Positions 1-10,963 of a stretch of DNA of 64,000 nt are shown piece after piece. Numbering within the stretch: the first letter of the stretch is position 1; each line of letters opens with the position of its first letter. The notes beneath the pieces were generated by a model, which was not told where the DNA came from, made no database searches, and worked only from the letters and a program-made list of their open reading frames with translations. Made by a program: the position numbers and the translations under genes. This stretch comes from Mesorhizobium sp. CA8 (GTDB lineage Bacteria > Pseudomonadota > Alphaproteobacteria > Rhizobiales > Rhizobiaceae). The stretch spans positions 186,001 through 250,000 of the forward strand of contig NZ_JAIUHG010000002.1 of NCBI RefSeq assembly GCF_020164955.1, written 5' to 3'.

Positions 1-536
1 GGCATCGGCGGTGGCGGGGCTTTCTGCCACGCGGGCTCCGCTTTTGGTGCGGCCTGCAAACTTGGCTCCGTCCTTGCCGTGTTCTGCCACGCTGGCTCGG
101 CCTTCGCAGCGTTTTGCGGCGCGGGCTCCGCCTTCGGCGCGCTTTGCCAGCTCGGTTCCGTCCTGGCGGGCGGGGCCGCCGGCTTGAACGGTTCGGATTT
201 GAACGGATCCGGCTTGGCAGGCGCCGGCGCCTCCGGCTGGCGGGAGTGGTACGGCTGATTCTTGTTACGGTCGATGGAGGAGAAGATATGCTCCAGCTCC
301 GCCAGCGGATCCTCGGCCGGAACGCGTTTGACATAGTCGCGCTCGACGCTGGAGATGGCGTCTTCTAGCGAGCGCTTCTGCTTGCTGACGACATCGGGCG
401 CAAGCGGCGGGGAATATTCAGCGAGCTTCTTCGCCAGCACCGCGCGGGCACCGTCGTATATCTGTTTGCGCACCTCGAACGAAGGATCCACCTTCTTGTC
501 GAGCTGCTTTTTCAGAACACTAACGAAATCTGCCAT
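1..536 (-). CDS. Conserved rhizobial hypothetical protein, C-terminus cut by window edge
   Basis: The open frame starts at an ATG at 536 and runs off the left end of the window, so only about 178 residues are visible. Residues 1-90 are a charged, probably helical region beginning MADFVSVLKKQLDKK. From about residue 95 the protein is rich in Pro, Ala, Lys and Glu, and becomes a tandem decapeptide repeat of the form K-A-E-P-A-W-Q-N/K-A-x. No signal peptide or membrane segment is seen. It lies just downstream of purA on the same strand (69 bp apart), so it may be co-transcribed. I do not recognise a domain. The ribosome-binding site is weak, so the start is likely rather than certain. Confidence 0.75.
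   Translation of the reverse strand, partial: MADFVSVLKKQLDKKVDPSFEVRKQIYDGARAVLAKKLAEYSPPLAPDVVSKQKRSLEDAISSVERDYVKRVPAEDPLAELEHIFSSIDRNKNQPYHSRQPEAPAPAKPDPFKSEPFKPAAPPARTEPSWQSAPKAEPAPQNAAKAEPAWQNTARTEPSLQAAPKAEPAWQKAPPPPM
25..174. repeat. Five 30-bp tandem repeats inside the truncated gene
   Basis: Five consecutive 30-bp units begin at 25, 55, 85, 115 and 145. Each starts with TGC and carries a GGCTCCG-like core in the middle. The period is a multiple of three, so in the minus-strand gene it encodes degenerate ten-residue repeats. The array may continue to the left of the window. Confidence 0.75.
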
Positions 537-605
537 GCGTCAAGTGACCTGCATTCTTTTCCCGCCGGCCGCAAATCAGCCATAGCGCCGGGAAGGGCTG
601 TGAAA

Positions 606-1904
<1,299 letters not shown>

Positions 1905-2151
1905 GTTCTTTTCCCTTGAAATGCCGCGCGGGCGGCCTGAAAACGACAGGCCTCTATAGCGTCAAGCGCCCGCCGGCGCGACCCTTTCTTTGCCGTCGAA
2001 ACCATCCTGGAGCATGATCCCCGAACCGAAGGTCGGCGAACGTCAATTTGATCCAGGCACAACAAAATCCGGCTTTCGCATCATTTACTTGTCGCCGCTG
2101 CCGCACTAGGCCGGCCTGAACCCTCGAATATGCTGCAGGGCCGGATCCTCC

Positions 2152-3051
2152 ATGCACAGAGCCGCGTACCTGTTCCTCCTGTCGACCACGCTCTTGTGGG
2201 GCGGCAATTCGGTGGCGGGCAAGCTTGCCGTCGGCCATGTCTCGCCAATGACGCTGGTGTTCCTGCGCTGGGTCATGGCCGTGCTGATCCTGCTTCCCAT
2301 CGGCTGGCGGACACTGCGCGAGGATTGGCCCGAAGTGCGCAGCCACTGGAAGCTGCTTGCCGGCCTCGGCGCTTGCGGCTTCACCATCTTCAACGTCATC
2401 TTCTACACCGCGCTTAACTACACGACCGCCATCAATGTCTCGATCGAACAGGCAGCCATCCCGATCGTCATCATCCTTGCCAATTTCGTGCTGTTCAGGC
2501 TGCGCGTGCGACCTCTGCAGATCGCCGGCGTCGTGCTCACGATCATCGGCGTCGCGCTGACTGCCAGCCATGGCGATCTCGGCCAGTTGCTGAAGCTCGA
2601 CCTCAACTTCGGCGATGCCATCATGCTTGTCGCGGTGCTTTGCTACAGCCTCTATTCGGTGGGGCTGCGCCTCAAGCCGGCAATCCGCTGGCAAAGTTTC
2701 ATGCTGGCGCTGTCGATCGCTGCGCTGCTGACGTCAGTACCCTTCTTCATCTGGGAGATCGCGGCCGGCCACGTCATCGTGCCGGATGCGCGTGGATGGG
2801 CGCTCACGCTCTATACGGCGCTCGGCGCGTCGGTCGTCTCGCAGGTTCTCTATATCAAGGGCAACGAATTGATCGGTGCCAACCGTGCCGGCCTGTTCAT
2901 CAACCTGGTGCCGATCTTCGGAACGCTGCTTTCGGTGCTGATCGTCGGCGAGCAGTTTCAGGCCTATCAGGCTTTCGCGCTGGCGCTTGTCCTGGGCGGC
3001 ATTGCGCTTGCCGAATACAGCGGCAGCCGAGCAGCGCTGCAGGCAGGATGA
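2152..3051 (+). CDS. EamA/DMT-superfamily drug/metabolite transporter
   Basis: This 299-residue protein consists almost entirely of hydrophobic segments, about ten predicted transmembrane helices arranged as two EamA repeats. The first begins LLWGGNSVAGKLA near residue 14; the second follows a loop near residue 150 (GDAIMLVAVLCYSLYSVGL). This is the architecture of inner-membrane RhaT/YdcZ-type exporters. The substrate cannot be told from sequence. It is a single-gene unit, divergent from purA, ending in an intrinsic terminator at 3101-3130 and convergent with serA. Confidence 0.9.
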   Translation: MHRAAYLFLLSTTLLWGGNSVAGKLAVGHVSPMTLVFLRWVMAVLILLPIGWRTLREDWPEVRSHWKLLAGLGACGFTIFNVIFYTALNYTTAINVSIEQAAIPIVIILANFVLFRLRVRPLQIAGVVLTIIGVALTASHGDLGQLLKLDLNFGDAIMLVAVLCYSLYSVGLRLKPAIRWQSFMLALSIAALLTSVPFFIWEIAAGHVIVPDARGWALTLYTALGASVVSQVLYIKGNELIGANRAGLFINLVPIFGTLLSVLIVGEQFQAYQAFALALVLGGIALAEYSGSRAALQAG

Positions 3052-3100
3052 TGTCTCAAATCATGCGCCAGACGGCCATCGGGTGACGGCTATGCCGTCG

Positions 3101-3130
3101 ACGCCCCGCCTGCTGCAGACGGGGCGTTTT
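3101..3130 (+). terminator. Intrinsic terminator after the EamA gene
   Basis: ACGCCCCG at 3101-3108 pairs with CGGGGCGT at 3120-3127, followed by TTTT. It lies between convergent genes; the T-run is only on the plus strand, though the hairpin may also hinder read-through from serA. Confidence 0.8.
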
Positions 3131-3153
3131 GATGTCGGGCGCTGGAGGATCGG

Positions 3154-4755
3154 CTACTCGCCGCCGACGTCGAAGCGCAGCCGCTTAGCCGAATCGATCG
3201 CCTTGTGCGCGCGCACCTGCTCCAGCACTTTTTCCGGGAAGGGCGCATCGAGATAGAGCAGCGCGATCGCATCGCCGCCCGGGCGGTTGCGGCCGAGCTG
3301 GAAGTTGGCGATGTTGACGCCGTTCTCGCCGCACACCGTGCCGAGCAGGCCGATGATGCCCGGCGCGTCGGCATTGGTCGTGTAGAGCATGTGCTGGCCG
3401 ACTTCGGCGTCGAGATTGATGCCCTTGATCTGGATGAAGCGCGGCTTGCCATCGGAGAAGCAGGTGCCCGCGATCGAGCGCGTCCTGTGTTCGGTCTTGA
3501 CGGTGAGCTTGATGTAGCCGTCGAACACGCCCGACTTGTCGCGCTTGACCTCGGCAACGATGATGCCGCGCTCCTTCACCATGATTGGCGCCGACACCAT
3601 GTTGACGTCGGAAACCTGCGGACGGATGAGGCCGGCAAGGGCAGCGCTTACCAGCGCGCGCGTGTTCATTGTCGCGGTCGAGCCGTCGAACAGGATCTCG
3701 ACCTCCTTGATCGGATCCTCGGTGACCTGGCCGACAAAGGCGCCGAGCACTTCGGCAAGCTTGACGAAGGGCTTGAGCCGCGGCGCTTCCTCGGCCGTGA
3801 TCGAAGGCATGTTGATGGCATTGGAGACCGCGCCCTTGATGAGGTAGTCGCTCATCTGCTCGGCGACCTGCAAAGCGACATTCTCCTGCGCCTCGGTGGT
3901 CGAGGCGCCGAGATGCGGGGTCGCCACGACATTCTCCATGCCGAACAGCGGGTTGTTCTCCGCCGGCTCGACCTCGAAGACGTCGACGCCGGCGCCCGCC
4001 ACCTTGCCGCTTTTCAGCGCCGCGACGAGGTCGGCCTCGACGACCAGCCCGCCGCGGGCGCAATTGATGATGCGCACGCCGTTCTTCATCTTGGCGATCG
4101 CCGCCGCGTCGATGATGTTGCGCGTCTTGTCGGTCAGCGGCGTATGCAGCGTGATGAAGTCGGCGCGGTGAAAGAGCTCATCGAGCTCGACCTTCTCGAC
4201 GCCGAGTTCCTCGGCGCGGCTGTCCGACAGGAACGGGTCGAAGGCAATCACATGCATCTTCAGGCCGACGCCGCGCGTGGCGACGATCGAGCCGATATTG
4301 CCGCAGCCGATCACGCCCAGCGTCTTGCCGGTGATCTCGACACCCATGAAGCGGTTCTTCTCCCACTTGCCGGCATGGGTCGAGGCATTGGCTTCCGGGA
4401 TCTGCCGCGCCAGCGCGAAGATCATCGCGACCGCATGCTCGGCCGTGGTGATCGAATTGCCGAAGGGCGTGTTCATCACGATGATGCCCTTGCGGCTGGC
4501 GGCCGGGATATCGACATTGTCGACGCCGATACCGGCGCGGCCGACGACCTTGAGCCTGCCGGCGGCATTGATCAGCTTCTCGGTGACCTTGGTCGCCGAG
4601 CGGATGGCGAGGCCGTCATATTGGCCGATCACCTCGATCAGCTTTTCCTTGTCCTTGCCGAGATCGGGCAGATAGTCGACGTCGATGCCGCGATCCTTGA
4701 AGATCTGCACGGCGGTGGTGGAAAGTTTATCCGAAACGAGAACGCGGGGCGCCAT
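3154..4755 (-). CDS. serA: D-3-phosphoglycerate dehydrogenase (long, ACT-containing form)
   Basis: SerA oxidises 3-phosphoglycerate to 3-phosphohydroxypyruvate with NAD, opening serine synthesis. The 533-residue length is that of the long form. An N-terminal substrate domain is followed by the NAD-binding fold (GKTLGVIGCGNIGS, about residues 143-156), then RGG and ATPHLGAST catalytic-site motifs, an intervening domain, and a C-terminal ACT domain (about 455-533, LYTTNADAPGIIGLLG) that can bind serine for feedback control. The ATG at 4755 follows a strong AAGGAGG. It lies 64 bp downstream of serC on the same strand and probably shares its promoter. Confidence 0.97.
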   Translation of the reverse strand: MAPRVLVSDKLSTTAVQIFKDRGIDVDYLPDLGKDKEKLIEVIGQYDGLAIRSATKVTEKLINAAGRLKVVGRAGIGVDNVDIPAASRKGIIVMNTPFGNSITTAEHAVAMIFALARQIPEANASTHAGKWEKNRFMGVEITGKTLGVIGCGNIGSIVATRGVGLKMHVIAFDPFLSDSRAEELGVEKVELDELFHRADFITLHTPLTDKTRNIIDAAAIAKMKNGVRIINCARGGLVVEADLVAALKSGKVAGAGVDVFEVEPAENNPLFGMENVVATPHLGASTTEAQENVALQVAEQMSDYLIKGAVSNAINMPSITAEEAPRLKPFVKLAEVLGAFVGQVTEDPIKEVEILFDGSTATMNTRALVSAALAGLIRPQVSDVNMVSAPIMVKERGIIVAEVKRDKSGVFDGYIKLTVKTEHRTRSIAGTCFSDGKPRFIQIKGINLDAEVGQHMLYTTNADAPGIIGLLGTVCGENGVNIANFQLGRNRPGGDAIALLYLDAPFPEKVLEQVRAHKAIDSAKRLRFDVGGE

Positions 4756-4819
4756 TGCGGCCTCCTTGACGTGGGAATGGATGTGTCGGGAAATGGCGGC
4801 CCACTGGCCGCCATGAAAC

Positions 4820-5995
4820 TCAGGCCGCTGCCTTGAGCGACGCCTTCTGCGCGGCGAAGGCCCAGTCGAGCCAGGGCATCAGCGCTTCGAGATCGGAAGT
4901 CTCGACGGTTGCGCCGCACCAGATGCGCAGGCCGGGCGGGGCATCGCGATAGGAGCCGATGTCGTAAGCGACGCCTTCCTTATCGAGCGAAGACACGATC
5001 CCCTTGGCGAAAGCCGCCTGGCCGTCGGCATCGAGCGCCGCCACTTGCGCGTCGGTGAAGGAGAGGCACACAGACGTATTCGAGCGCGTCGCCGGATCGA
5101 CGGCGAGATGGCCGAGCCACGGCGACTTCTCAACAAACCGGTCGAGCACCGCGGCATTGGCGTCCGCGCGGGCGATCAAAGCCTCCAGGCCGCCGATCGA
5201 CGTAGCCCACCGAAGAGCACCGAGATAATCCTCCACGCACAGCATCGACGGCGTGTTGATGGTCTCGCCCTTGAAGATGCCCTCGATCAGCTTGCCGCCC
5301 GAAGTGAGGCGGAAGATTTTCGGCAGCGGCCAGGCCGGCTTGTAGGTCTCCAGCCGCTCGACGGCGCGGGGCGACAGGATCAGCATGCCATGCGCGCCCT
5401 CGCCGCCCAAAACCTTCTGCCAGGAGAAGGTGACGACATCGAGCTTTTCGAAATCGAGCCGCTGCGCGAAGGCGGCCGAGGTTGCGTCGCAGATAGTCAG
5501 CCCCTTGCGGTCCGCGGGAATGAAATCGCCGTTCGGCACGCGCACGCCCGAGGTCGTGCCGTTCCAGGTGAAGACAACGTCGCGGTCGAAATCGACCTGC
5601 GCCAGGTCGGGCAGCTTGCCGTAGCCGGCCTCGAACTTGCGCACATCGGCGAGCTTGAGCTGCTTGACGACATCGGTCACCCAGCCGGAGCCGAAGCTCT
5701 CCCAGGCGACCATGTCGACGCCGCGCTCGCCAAGCAGCGACCAGAGCGCCATCTCGACAGCGCCCGTGTCCGACGCCGGCACGATGCCGATGCGGTAGCC
5801 GGCGGGAACCTTGAGGATGTCGCGCGTCTGCTCGATCGCCTGTTCGAGCTTCGCCTTGCCGATCTTGGCGCGGTGCGAGCGCCCGAGCGCGGCGGCTTTC
5901 AGCGCCTCGGCCGACCAGCCAGGGCGTTTTGCGCAGGGACCTGAGGAGAAATTGGGATTTGCCGGACGGAGTCCGGGCTTGGTAAGCGTCGTCAT
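4820..5995 (-). CDS. serC: Phosphoserine aminotransferase (alphaproteobacterial type)
   Basis: SerC is a PLP enzyme that transaminates 3-phosphohydroxypyruvate with glutamate to O-phosphoserine. The 391-residue protein opens with [14 protein letters not shown], the phosphate-binding start typical of the rhizobial/archaeal subtype, and has the PLP lysine in [14 protein letters not shown] (near residue 194). It is the first gene of a serC-serA operon. A structured leader and a good promoter lie immediately upstream, and the ribosome-binding site GGAAGG sits in the loop of a small hairpin 10-15 bases before the ATG. Confidence 0.96.
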   Translation of the reverse strand: MTTLTKPGLRPANPNFSSGPCAKRPGWSAEALKAAALGRSHRAKIGKAKLEQAIEQTRDILKVPAGYRIGIVPASDTGAVEMALWSLLGERGVDMVAWESFGSGWVTDVVKQLKLADVRKFEAGYGKLPDLAQVDFDRDVVFTWNGTTSGVRVPNGDFIPADRKGLTICDATSAAFAQRLDFEKLDVVTFSWQKVLGGEGAHGMLILSPRAVERLETYKPAWPLPKIFRLTSGGKLIEGIFKGETINTPSMLCVEDYLGALRWATSIGGLEALIARADANAAVLDRFVEKSPWLGHLAVDPATRSNTSVCLSFTDAQVAALDADGQAAFAKGIVSSLDKEGVAYDIGSYRDAPPGLRIWCGATVETSDLEALMPWLDWAFAAQKASLKAAA

Positions 5996-6046
5996 CGTGG
6001 TCTATCCTTCCAGATAGTGGCCCCTCGTTGGGGAGGGGTGGCCCAC
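5996..6046 (-). promoter_or_regulatory. serC-type RNA leader (two hairpins)
   Basis: Reading the minus strand towards serC, the short leader contains CCCCTC-loop-GAGGGG, flanked by GTGG and CCAC that extend the stem, and then CTATC-TGGAAG-GATAG, whose loop exposes the Shine-Dalgarno bases. This order and position fit the serC motif described in alphaproteobacteria by comparative genomics. What it senses, if anything, is not known. The identification rests on position, gene identity and structure, not on a covariance-model hit. Confidence 0.75.
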
Positions 6047-6052
6047 GGACGG

Positions 6053-6081
6053 CGATATGCGCTCAGCCTTTCGGCGTCAAG
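6053..6081 (-). promoter_or_regulatory. Sigma-70 promoter of serC-serA
   Basis: On the minus strand a CTTGAC -35 box (6081-6076) is separated by 17 bases from ATATCG (6058-6053). This matches the rhizobial CTTGAC-N17-CTATAT pattern. Transcription would start near 6046, at the 5' edge of the leader. Confidence 0.7.
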
Positions 6082-6121
6082 GGGAAAGTTTTTGTCGCTG
6101 ACGGGATATTCGTTCCGAGCC

Positions 6122-6153
6122 GAAAGAAATACGGCGGGCCTTCAGGACCCGCC
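6122..6153 (-). terminator. Terminator of the downstream OMP gene
   Basis: A GC-rich hairpin (GGCGGG...CCCGCC, 6132-6153) is followed on the minus strand by TATTTCTTT. It lies 25 bases after the stop codon of the barrel gene at 6179. Confidence 0.75.
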
Positions 6154-6178
6154 GCCGAAACCTCTCCGGCTGCATCGC

Positions 6179-6952
6179 TCACCAGAGATCGTAACGCAGC
6201 CCGAGCTTGACCTGATGATTGCTGATGCCTTTGTGGACAGGGAAGGAGGTAAGGCTTGCGGCGGTAACGTATTCCGCATCGGGGGCGGAGAAATACTGAT
6301 ACCCCAGGTCGACGAGCACGTTCTTGGATACCTGGTATGCAAGGCCAGCATTCAACGTATAGGCGAGAGAGTACCGAGATTTATTATCCTCGACGGTGAA
6401 GTTATTGGCGGAGTCATTGATATCGGTGTAACTGGCCGAAAGCTTGCGCGTGCTGCGAACAACGCCGATGCCGGCGCCGACATAAGGCGTGATGCCTACA
6501 TATGTGCCAAGATCGACATAGCCGTTGAGTATGCCTGAGATCGCATAGTTCTTCAGGTTTCCGAACCCCACGGCCGACGGCGTCGCGGTCCCTGTATCAT
6601 CATAGCTGAAGCTGGCTTTGTTGCCGGGCAGATAGCCGAGGTTGAGATCGGCGCGAAGGTAATCATTGAAGTGATATCCGAAGCCGATGCTCGCGAAGTA
6701 GGCGTCCCGGCTCTCGCTGAAGCTTTCGTTGTTGATCGTTGACGGGAAGGTGAAATCTCCGTTTTTGAAGCTCTTCCGCGCGAGATAGGAAACATCGCCG
6801 CGCAGGTACCAGCCCGAGCCGATCTCGACCGGCTGATAGTCCGGCGCCTGGTCGACATAGATCGGCGGATCGTAGTCTGCCGCCAGCGCCGGCGTCATCG
6901 GCAACAGGATGATTGCGGCAAGCGCTGACGCAATACGCGATCTGGATATCAT
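6179..6952 (-). CDS. Outer-membrane beta-barrel protein (Omp25/31-like family)
   Basis: The 257-residue protein has a clear signal peptide (residues 1-24, ending PALAAD), then alternating amphipathic strands such as GWYLRGDVSYL and YLRADLNLGYL. It ends in an aromatic residue (RYDLW), the signal for barrel assembly. It shares GITPYVGAGIG and overall layout with the next gene upstream (7155-7970), so the two are tandem paralogues. Such small porin-like proteins are abundant surface proteins in rhizobia and Brucella; whether this one forms a pore is unknown. A CtrA-like box lies about 80 bp upstream and a terminator follows. Confidence 0.88.
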   Translation of the reverse strand: MISRSRIASALAAIILLPMTPALAADYDPPIYVDQAPDYQPVEIGSGWYLRGDVSYLARKSFKNGDFTFPSTINNESFSESRDAYFASIGFGYHFNDYLRADLNLGYLPGNKASFSYDDTGTATPSAVGFGNLKNYAISGILNGYVDLGTYVGITPYVGAGIGVVRSTRKLSASYTDINDSANNFTVEDNKSRYSLAYTLNAGLAYQVSKNVLVDLGYQYFSAPDAEYVTAASLTSFPVHKGISNHQVKLGLRYDLW

Positions 6953-7027
6953 GGTCCCCGGCTCCTGAAATTGGCGCCGGCCGCGAACGCGGGCGCCGTT
7001 TCAAGGAGCCATTGTTAACCACAGTGG

Positions 7028-7042
7028 TTAAGTGGCGGTTAA
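7028..7042. promoter_or_regulatory. CtrA-like box TTAA-N7-TTAA
   Basis: TTAA at 7028-7031 and TTAA at 7039-7042 are separated by exactly seven bases, the consensus recognised by the cell-cycle regulator CtrA. It is 76-90 bp upstream of the OMP start at 6952. A further TTAA lies at 7015-7018. Confidence 0.5.
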
Positions 7043-7099
7043 GGATAACAGTCGGTTACCGAATTGATTTCGATCAACATTTATCGGCGACGCATAAAC

Positions 7100-7128
7100 G
7101 AAAGCCGCCCGGCTGGCGCCGGGCGGCT
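7100..7128 (-). terminator. Terminator of the upstream OMP gene
   Basis: AGCCGCCCGG pairs with CCGGGCGGCT across a short loop (7103-7128), followed on the minus strand by TTTCGTTT. It separates the two OMP genes into single-gene units. Confidence 0.85.
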
Positions 7129-7154
7129 GACGAATTTCGGGATAATGAAGGCGA

Positions 7155-7970
7155 TTACTTAGTGTAGATCGGTTCCGGTTCCGGCTGATAGGCGACCACC
7201 GGTGCGGCGCAGCCATTGTTGCCGCTGAACTGGTAGCGCAGGCCGCCGCGCACCTCATGCGTGTTTATGCCATGATCGAAACCCGGCCCGGAGCTGGTCG
7301 AATCGAACTCGAACATGCGGCCGCCCTGGATGTGGGTGAAGCGATAGCCTGCATCGAGGACCACCCTGTCGGTCAGGCAGTAAGAAGCACCTGCCATGAG
7401 AGCGTAGGCGAAGCGCCAGTTGGATGACCCCGGATTGGTCTCGGTGGTGTTCGGATCGTGGACCGTGTCCCACTTGATGTGCGCGCCGCCGATGCCGGCG
7501 CCGACATAAGGCGTGATGCCGTGCCAGGTGCCGATATCGACATAGGCGTTGGCGAGCAGCAGCAGGGCGCTCATCCTCGACACTTCGGTTGATGTCGTAG
7601 TGAGGTCCGAGGTCTGGCCGTTGAAGTTCGACTTGAACCAATAGTCGGCAGTCAGATCGGTACGGAAGTAGTCGTTGACCTTGTAGCCGACACCGCCGCC
7701 TAGCGAGAAGCCACCCTTCAGCTTGCCGAAATCGAAATCGTTGGTGCCGGGCGGTGGTCCGTACGTAATGTAGTCGATGCCACGCAAAGTCGACTTGTGA
7801 TAGTCAATGTCGCCACGGATATACCAGCCGCCGACATCAGTTGGCTGCTGTTCGACTACCGGCGGCGGAGCTTCTTCGATTTGCGGTTCCGCGAGGTCGG
7901 CGGCGAGAGCCGGTCCGGCTATCCCCGCGAACAGCGCGGCAAGCAATGCCATTCTTGCTGTCTTGAACAT
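7155..7970 (-). CDS. Outer-membrane beta-barrel protein (Omp25/31-like family)
   Basis: The 271-residue protein has a signal peptide (1-23, ending PALAAD), a Pro/Glu-rich stretch (EEAPPPVVEQQP), and then barrel strands (GWYIRGDIDYH, YFRTDLTADYWF, ANAYVDIGTWHGITPYVGAGIG). The last predicted strand is GGLRYQF near residue 250. After it comes an unusual 20-residue tail ending PEPEPIYTK, so the final residue is not aromatic; the tail may project from the barrel. It is paralogous to the gene at 6179-6952. The start follows TAGGGGTGACAG. Confidence 0.88.
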   Translation of the reverse strand: MFKTARMALLAALFAGIAGPALAADLAEPQIEEAPPPVVEQQPTDVGGWYIRGDIDYHKSTLRGIDYITYGPPPGTNDFDFGKLKGGFSLGGGVGYKVNDYFRTDLTADYWFKSNFNGQTSDLTTTSTEVSRMSALLLLANAYVDIGTWHGITPYVGAGIGGAHIKWDTVHDPNTTETNPGSSNWRFAYALMAGASYCLTDRVVLDAGYRFTHIQGGRMFEFDSTSSGPGFDHGINTHEVRGGLRYQFSGNNGCAAPVVAYQPEPEPIYTK

Positions 7971-8049
7971 TCTGTCACCCCTAAGAAGCCTCGGGACGAC
8001 TCCCGCCCGAAGATGATTGACCTCGGGTTTGGATAATGAATTGCAAAGG

Positions 8050-8064
8050 TTAAAAGCCGTTTAA
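8050..8064. promoter_or_regulatory. CtrA-like box TTAA-N7-TTAAC
   Basis: TTAA at 8050-8053 and TTAAC from 8061 are seven bases apart, a perfect match to the CtrA consensus in both orientations. It lies 80-94 bp upstream of the OMP gene that starts at 7970. A further TTAAC follows at 8074. Confidence 0.5.
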
Positions 8065-8135
8065 CCGTACCGATTAACCACGACTCTATACAATTTTAGA
8101 GGGAAAGCCGTTGTCCCAATGGCCCCCCGGGCAAC

Positions 8136-8160
8136 GAAAAAGCCCGCCAGGCGGCGGGCT
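8136..8160 (-). terminator. Terminator of glmM
   Basis: AGCCCGCC-loop-GGCGGGCT (8141-8160) is followed on the minus strand by TTTTTCG. It lies 30 bp after the glmM stop. Confidence 0.85.
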
Positions 8161-8189
8161 TCCGGATCTAGGAAAACTGCGCGACCGGC

Positions 8190-9542
<1,353 letters not shown>

Positions 9543-9862
9543 GTGCCTTACAGTCCCCGTCGGTTTTTCAGCGCCCGTATTGCCACAATTGAGCCGCATC
9601 CGATCATCAAATTTCGTGATTGTATATTACCAATCCTTAGAAAAACATTGTCGCGGGCGGCGCAAGTGCCCGCGCGAGGCATTTCAATGTCCTATCCACC
9701 GGCAAACTTTGGCTGGCACCACGCCGGCAAGCAATTCATACCTTATCAGGAGCAACACACTTTGTGAGCGTACCGATGCGGAAGCATCTGGCGCAACCGG
9801 GCATTGAGAGCTATTGATTTGGCATAGGGACACTTATTGGCGGCAGCAAGGGAGAAAACGCC
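9543..9862. other. 320-bp divergent intergenic region
   Basis: This gap between glmM (minus) and the Cys-repeat gene (plus) must hold the glmM promoter if glmM is no longer served by ftsH. I see only a GC-rich inverted repeat near 9652-9677 without a T-run, an AT-richer stretch near 9610-9645, and no convincing gene. Confidence 0.5.
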
Positions 9863-10723
9863 ATGCTTATTCATAGACTTGCAGCTTTGACGGGTATCGC
9901 CGTCGCAACCTTGTTCCTGGCGGCGCCCGCCAACGCGCTGACCATGGCCGAGTGCAGCACCAAGTATAACGCGGCCAAGGATGCGGGAACGCTCGCCGGT
10001 CAGACCTGGAACCAGTTCCGCAAGGCGCAGTGCGGCAGCGATGCTTCCGCCGCGAGCGACACCAAGGCGGCGACCGACGCCAAGACGGCGACCGATACGA
10101 AGGCCGCCGACACGAAGAAGGCAAAGACGGCCGCCGCTGCCGACGACGCAGCCAAGGGCTTGAGCGCCAAGGAGTGCAGCACCAAATACCAGGCCGCAAA
10201 ATCCGCCGGCACGCTCAACGGTATGAAGTGGAACGACTTCCGCAAGGCCGAGTGCGGCCCTGGCGCAACCGCCGCGGCTGCCACCGCCCCCGCCACCAAA
10301 ACCGCCACGACGACCAAGACCTCGACCGCCGCTGCCGATGGCGGCAAGGGCCTGACCATGGCCGAATGCAGCACCAAGTACCAGGCTGCGAAGACCGCCA
10401 ACAAGCTGAACGGCATGAAGTGGAACGACTTCCGCAAGGCCGAATGCGGCGCAGGTGCCGACGATGACGACACCGTGCCGGCTCCGACTGAGGCGACTTT
10501 CACGAAGGAACCGGCCAAGCCGACTGTGACCGCTCCGAAGGGCGTCACTTTCCCGGCCGCCATCTCGCCGAAATTCGCCAACGAGACCCCGGCCAAGGCC
10601 CGCATGCACACCTGCCTCGAGCAGTACTATGCCAACAAGGATGCCAACACGCTGAACGGCCTGAAGTGGATCCAGAAGGGCGGCGGCTTCTATAGCCTGT
10701 GCAACGCCAAGCTGAAGAGCTGA
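9863..10723 (+). CDS. Secreted protein with four Cys-containing repeats, unknown function
   Basis: The 286-residue protein has a signal peptide (residues 1-25, ending ANALTM). Three near-identical units of about 33 residues follow (near 26-58, 98-132 and 165-197), each with the pattern L-T-M-A-E-C-S-T-K-Y...W-N-D-F-R-K-A-E-C-G, so each carries two Cys that could form a disulfide. Linkers between them are Ala/Thr/Lys-rich and low in complexity. A more divergent fourth unit ends the protein (TCLEQYY...WIQKGGGFYSLCN). It is probably periplasmic or surface-exposed. It is paralogous to the next gene. A GGGAG ribosome-binding site precedes the ATG and an intrinsic terminator follows. I do not recognise the family. 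Confidence 0.85.
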   Translation: MLIHRLAALTGIAVATLFLAAPANALTMAECSTKYNAAKDAGTLAGQTWNQFRKAQCGSDASAASDTKAATDAKTATDTKAADTKKAKTAAAADDAAKGLSAKECSTKYQAAKSAGTLNGMKWNDFRKAECGPGATAAAATAPATKTATTTKTSTAAADGGKGLTMAECSTKYQAAKTANKLNGMKWNDFRKAECGAGADDDDTVPAPTEATFTKEPAKPTVTAPKGVTFPAAISPKFANETPAKARMHTCLEQYYANKDANTLNGLKWIQKGGGFYSLCNAKLKS

Positions 10724-10748
10724 TCGCCTAATTATTCGAAGGGAAAAT

Positions 10749-10780
10749 GCCCGCGCGTCACAAGATGCGCGGGCTTTTTG
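10749..10780 (+). terminator. Terminator between the two Cys-repeat genes
   Basis: GCCCGCGC (10749-10756) pairs with GCGCGGGC (10767-10774), followed by TTTTTG. Each of the two paralogues is therefore its own transcription unit. Confidence 0.9.
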
Positions 10781-10963
10781 TTGCAGGCGAAGACGCCCGC
10801 GGCCTGCTCGCATCTGCATACGGCGGGACTGTCGGCATCGCCGATTTGCCCACACTGCCCACCGCCAGGCTTGTCGGGAGCTCGCAAAGATTCCGGTTGA
10901 ACATATAGGGAACAAACAGTATACAAAAAGATGTCGAACCTATCATCAATCAGGAGGGTCTCA

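Noticed and set aside
3205-4836. 543-codon plus-strand frame opposite serA
   Set aside because: Antisense shadow of serA; no ribosome site and composition typical of reverse-frame translation.
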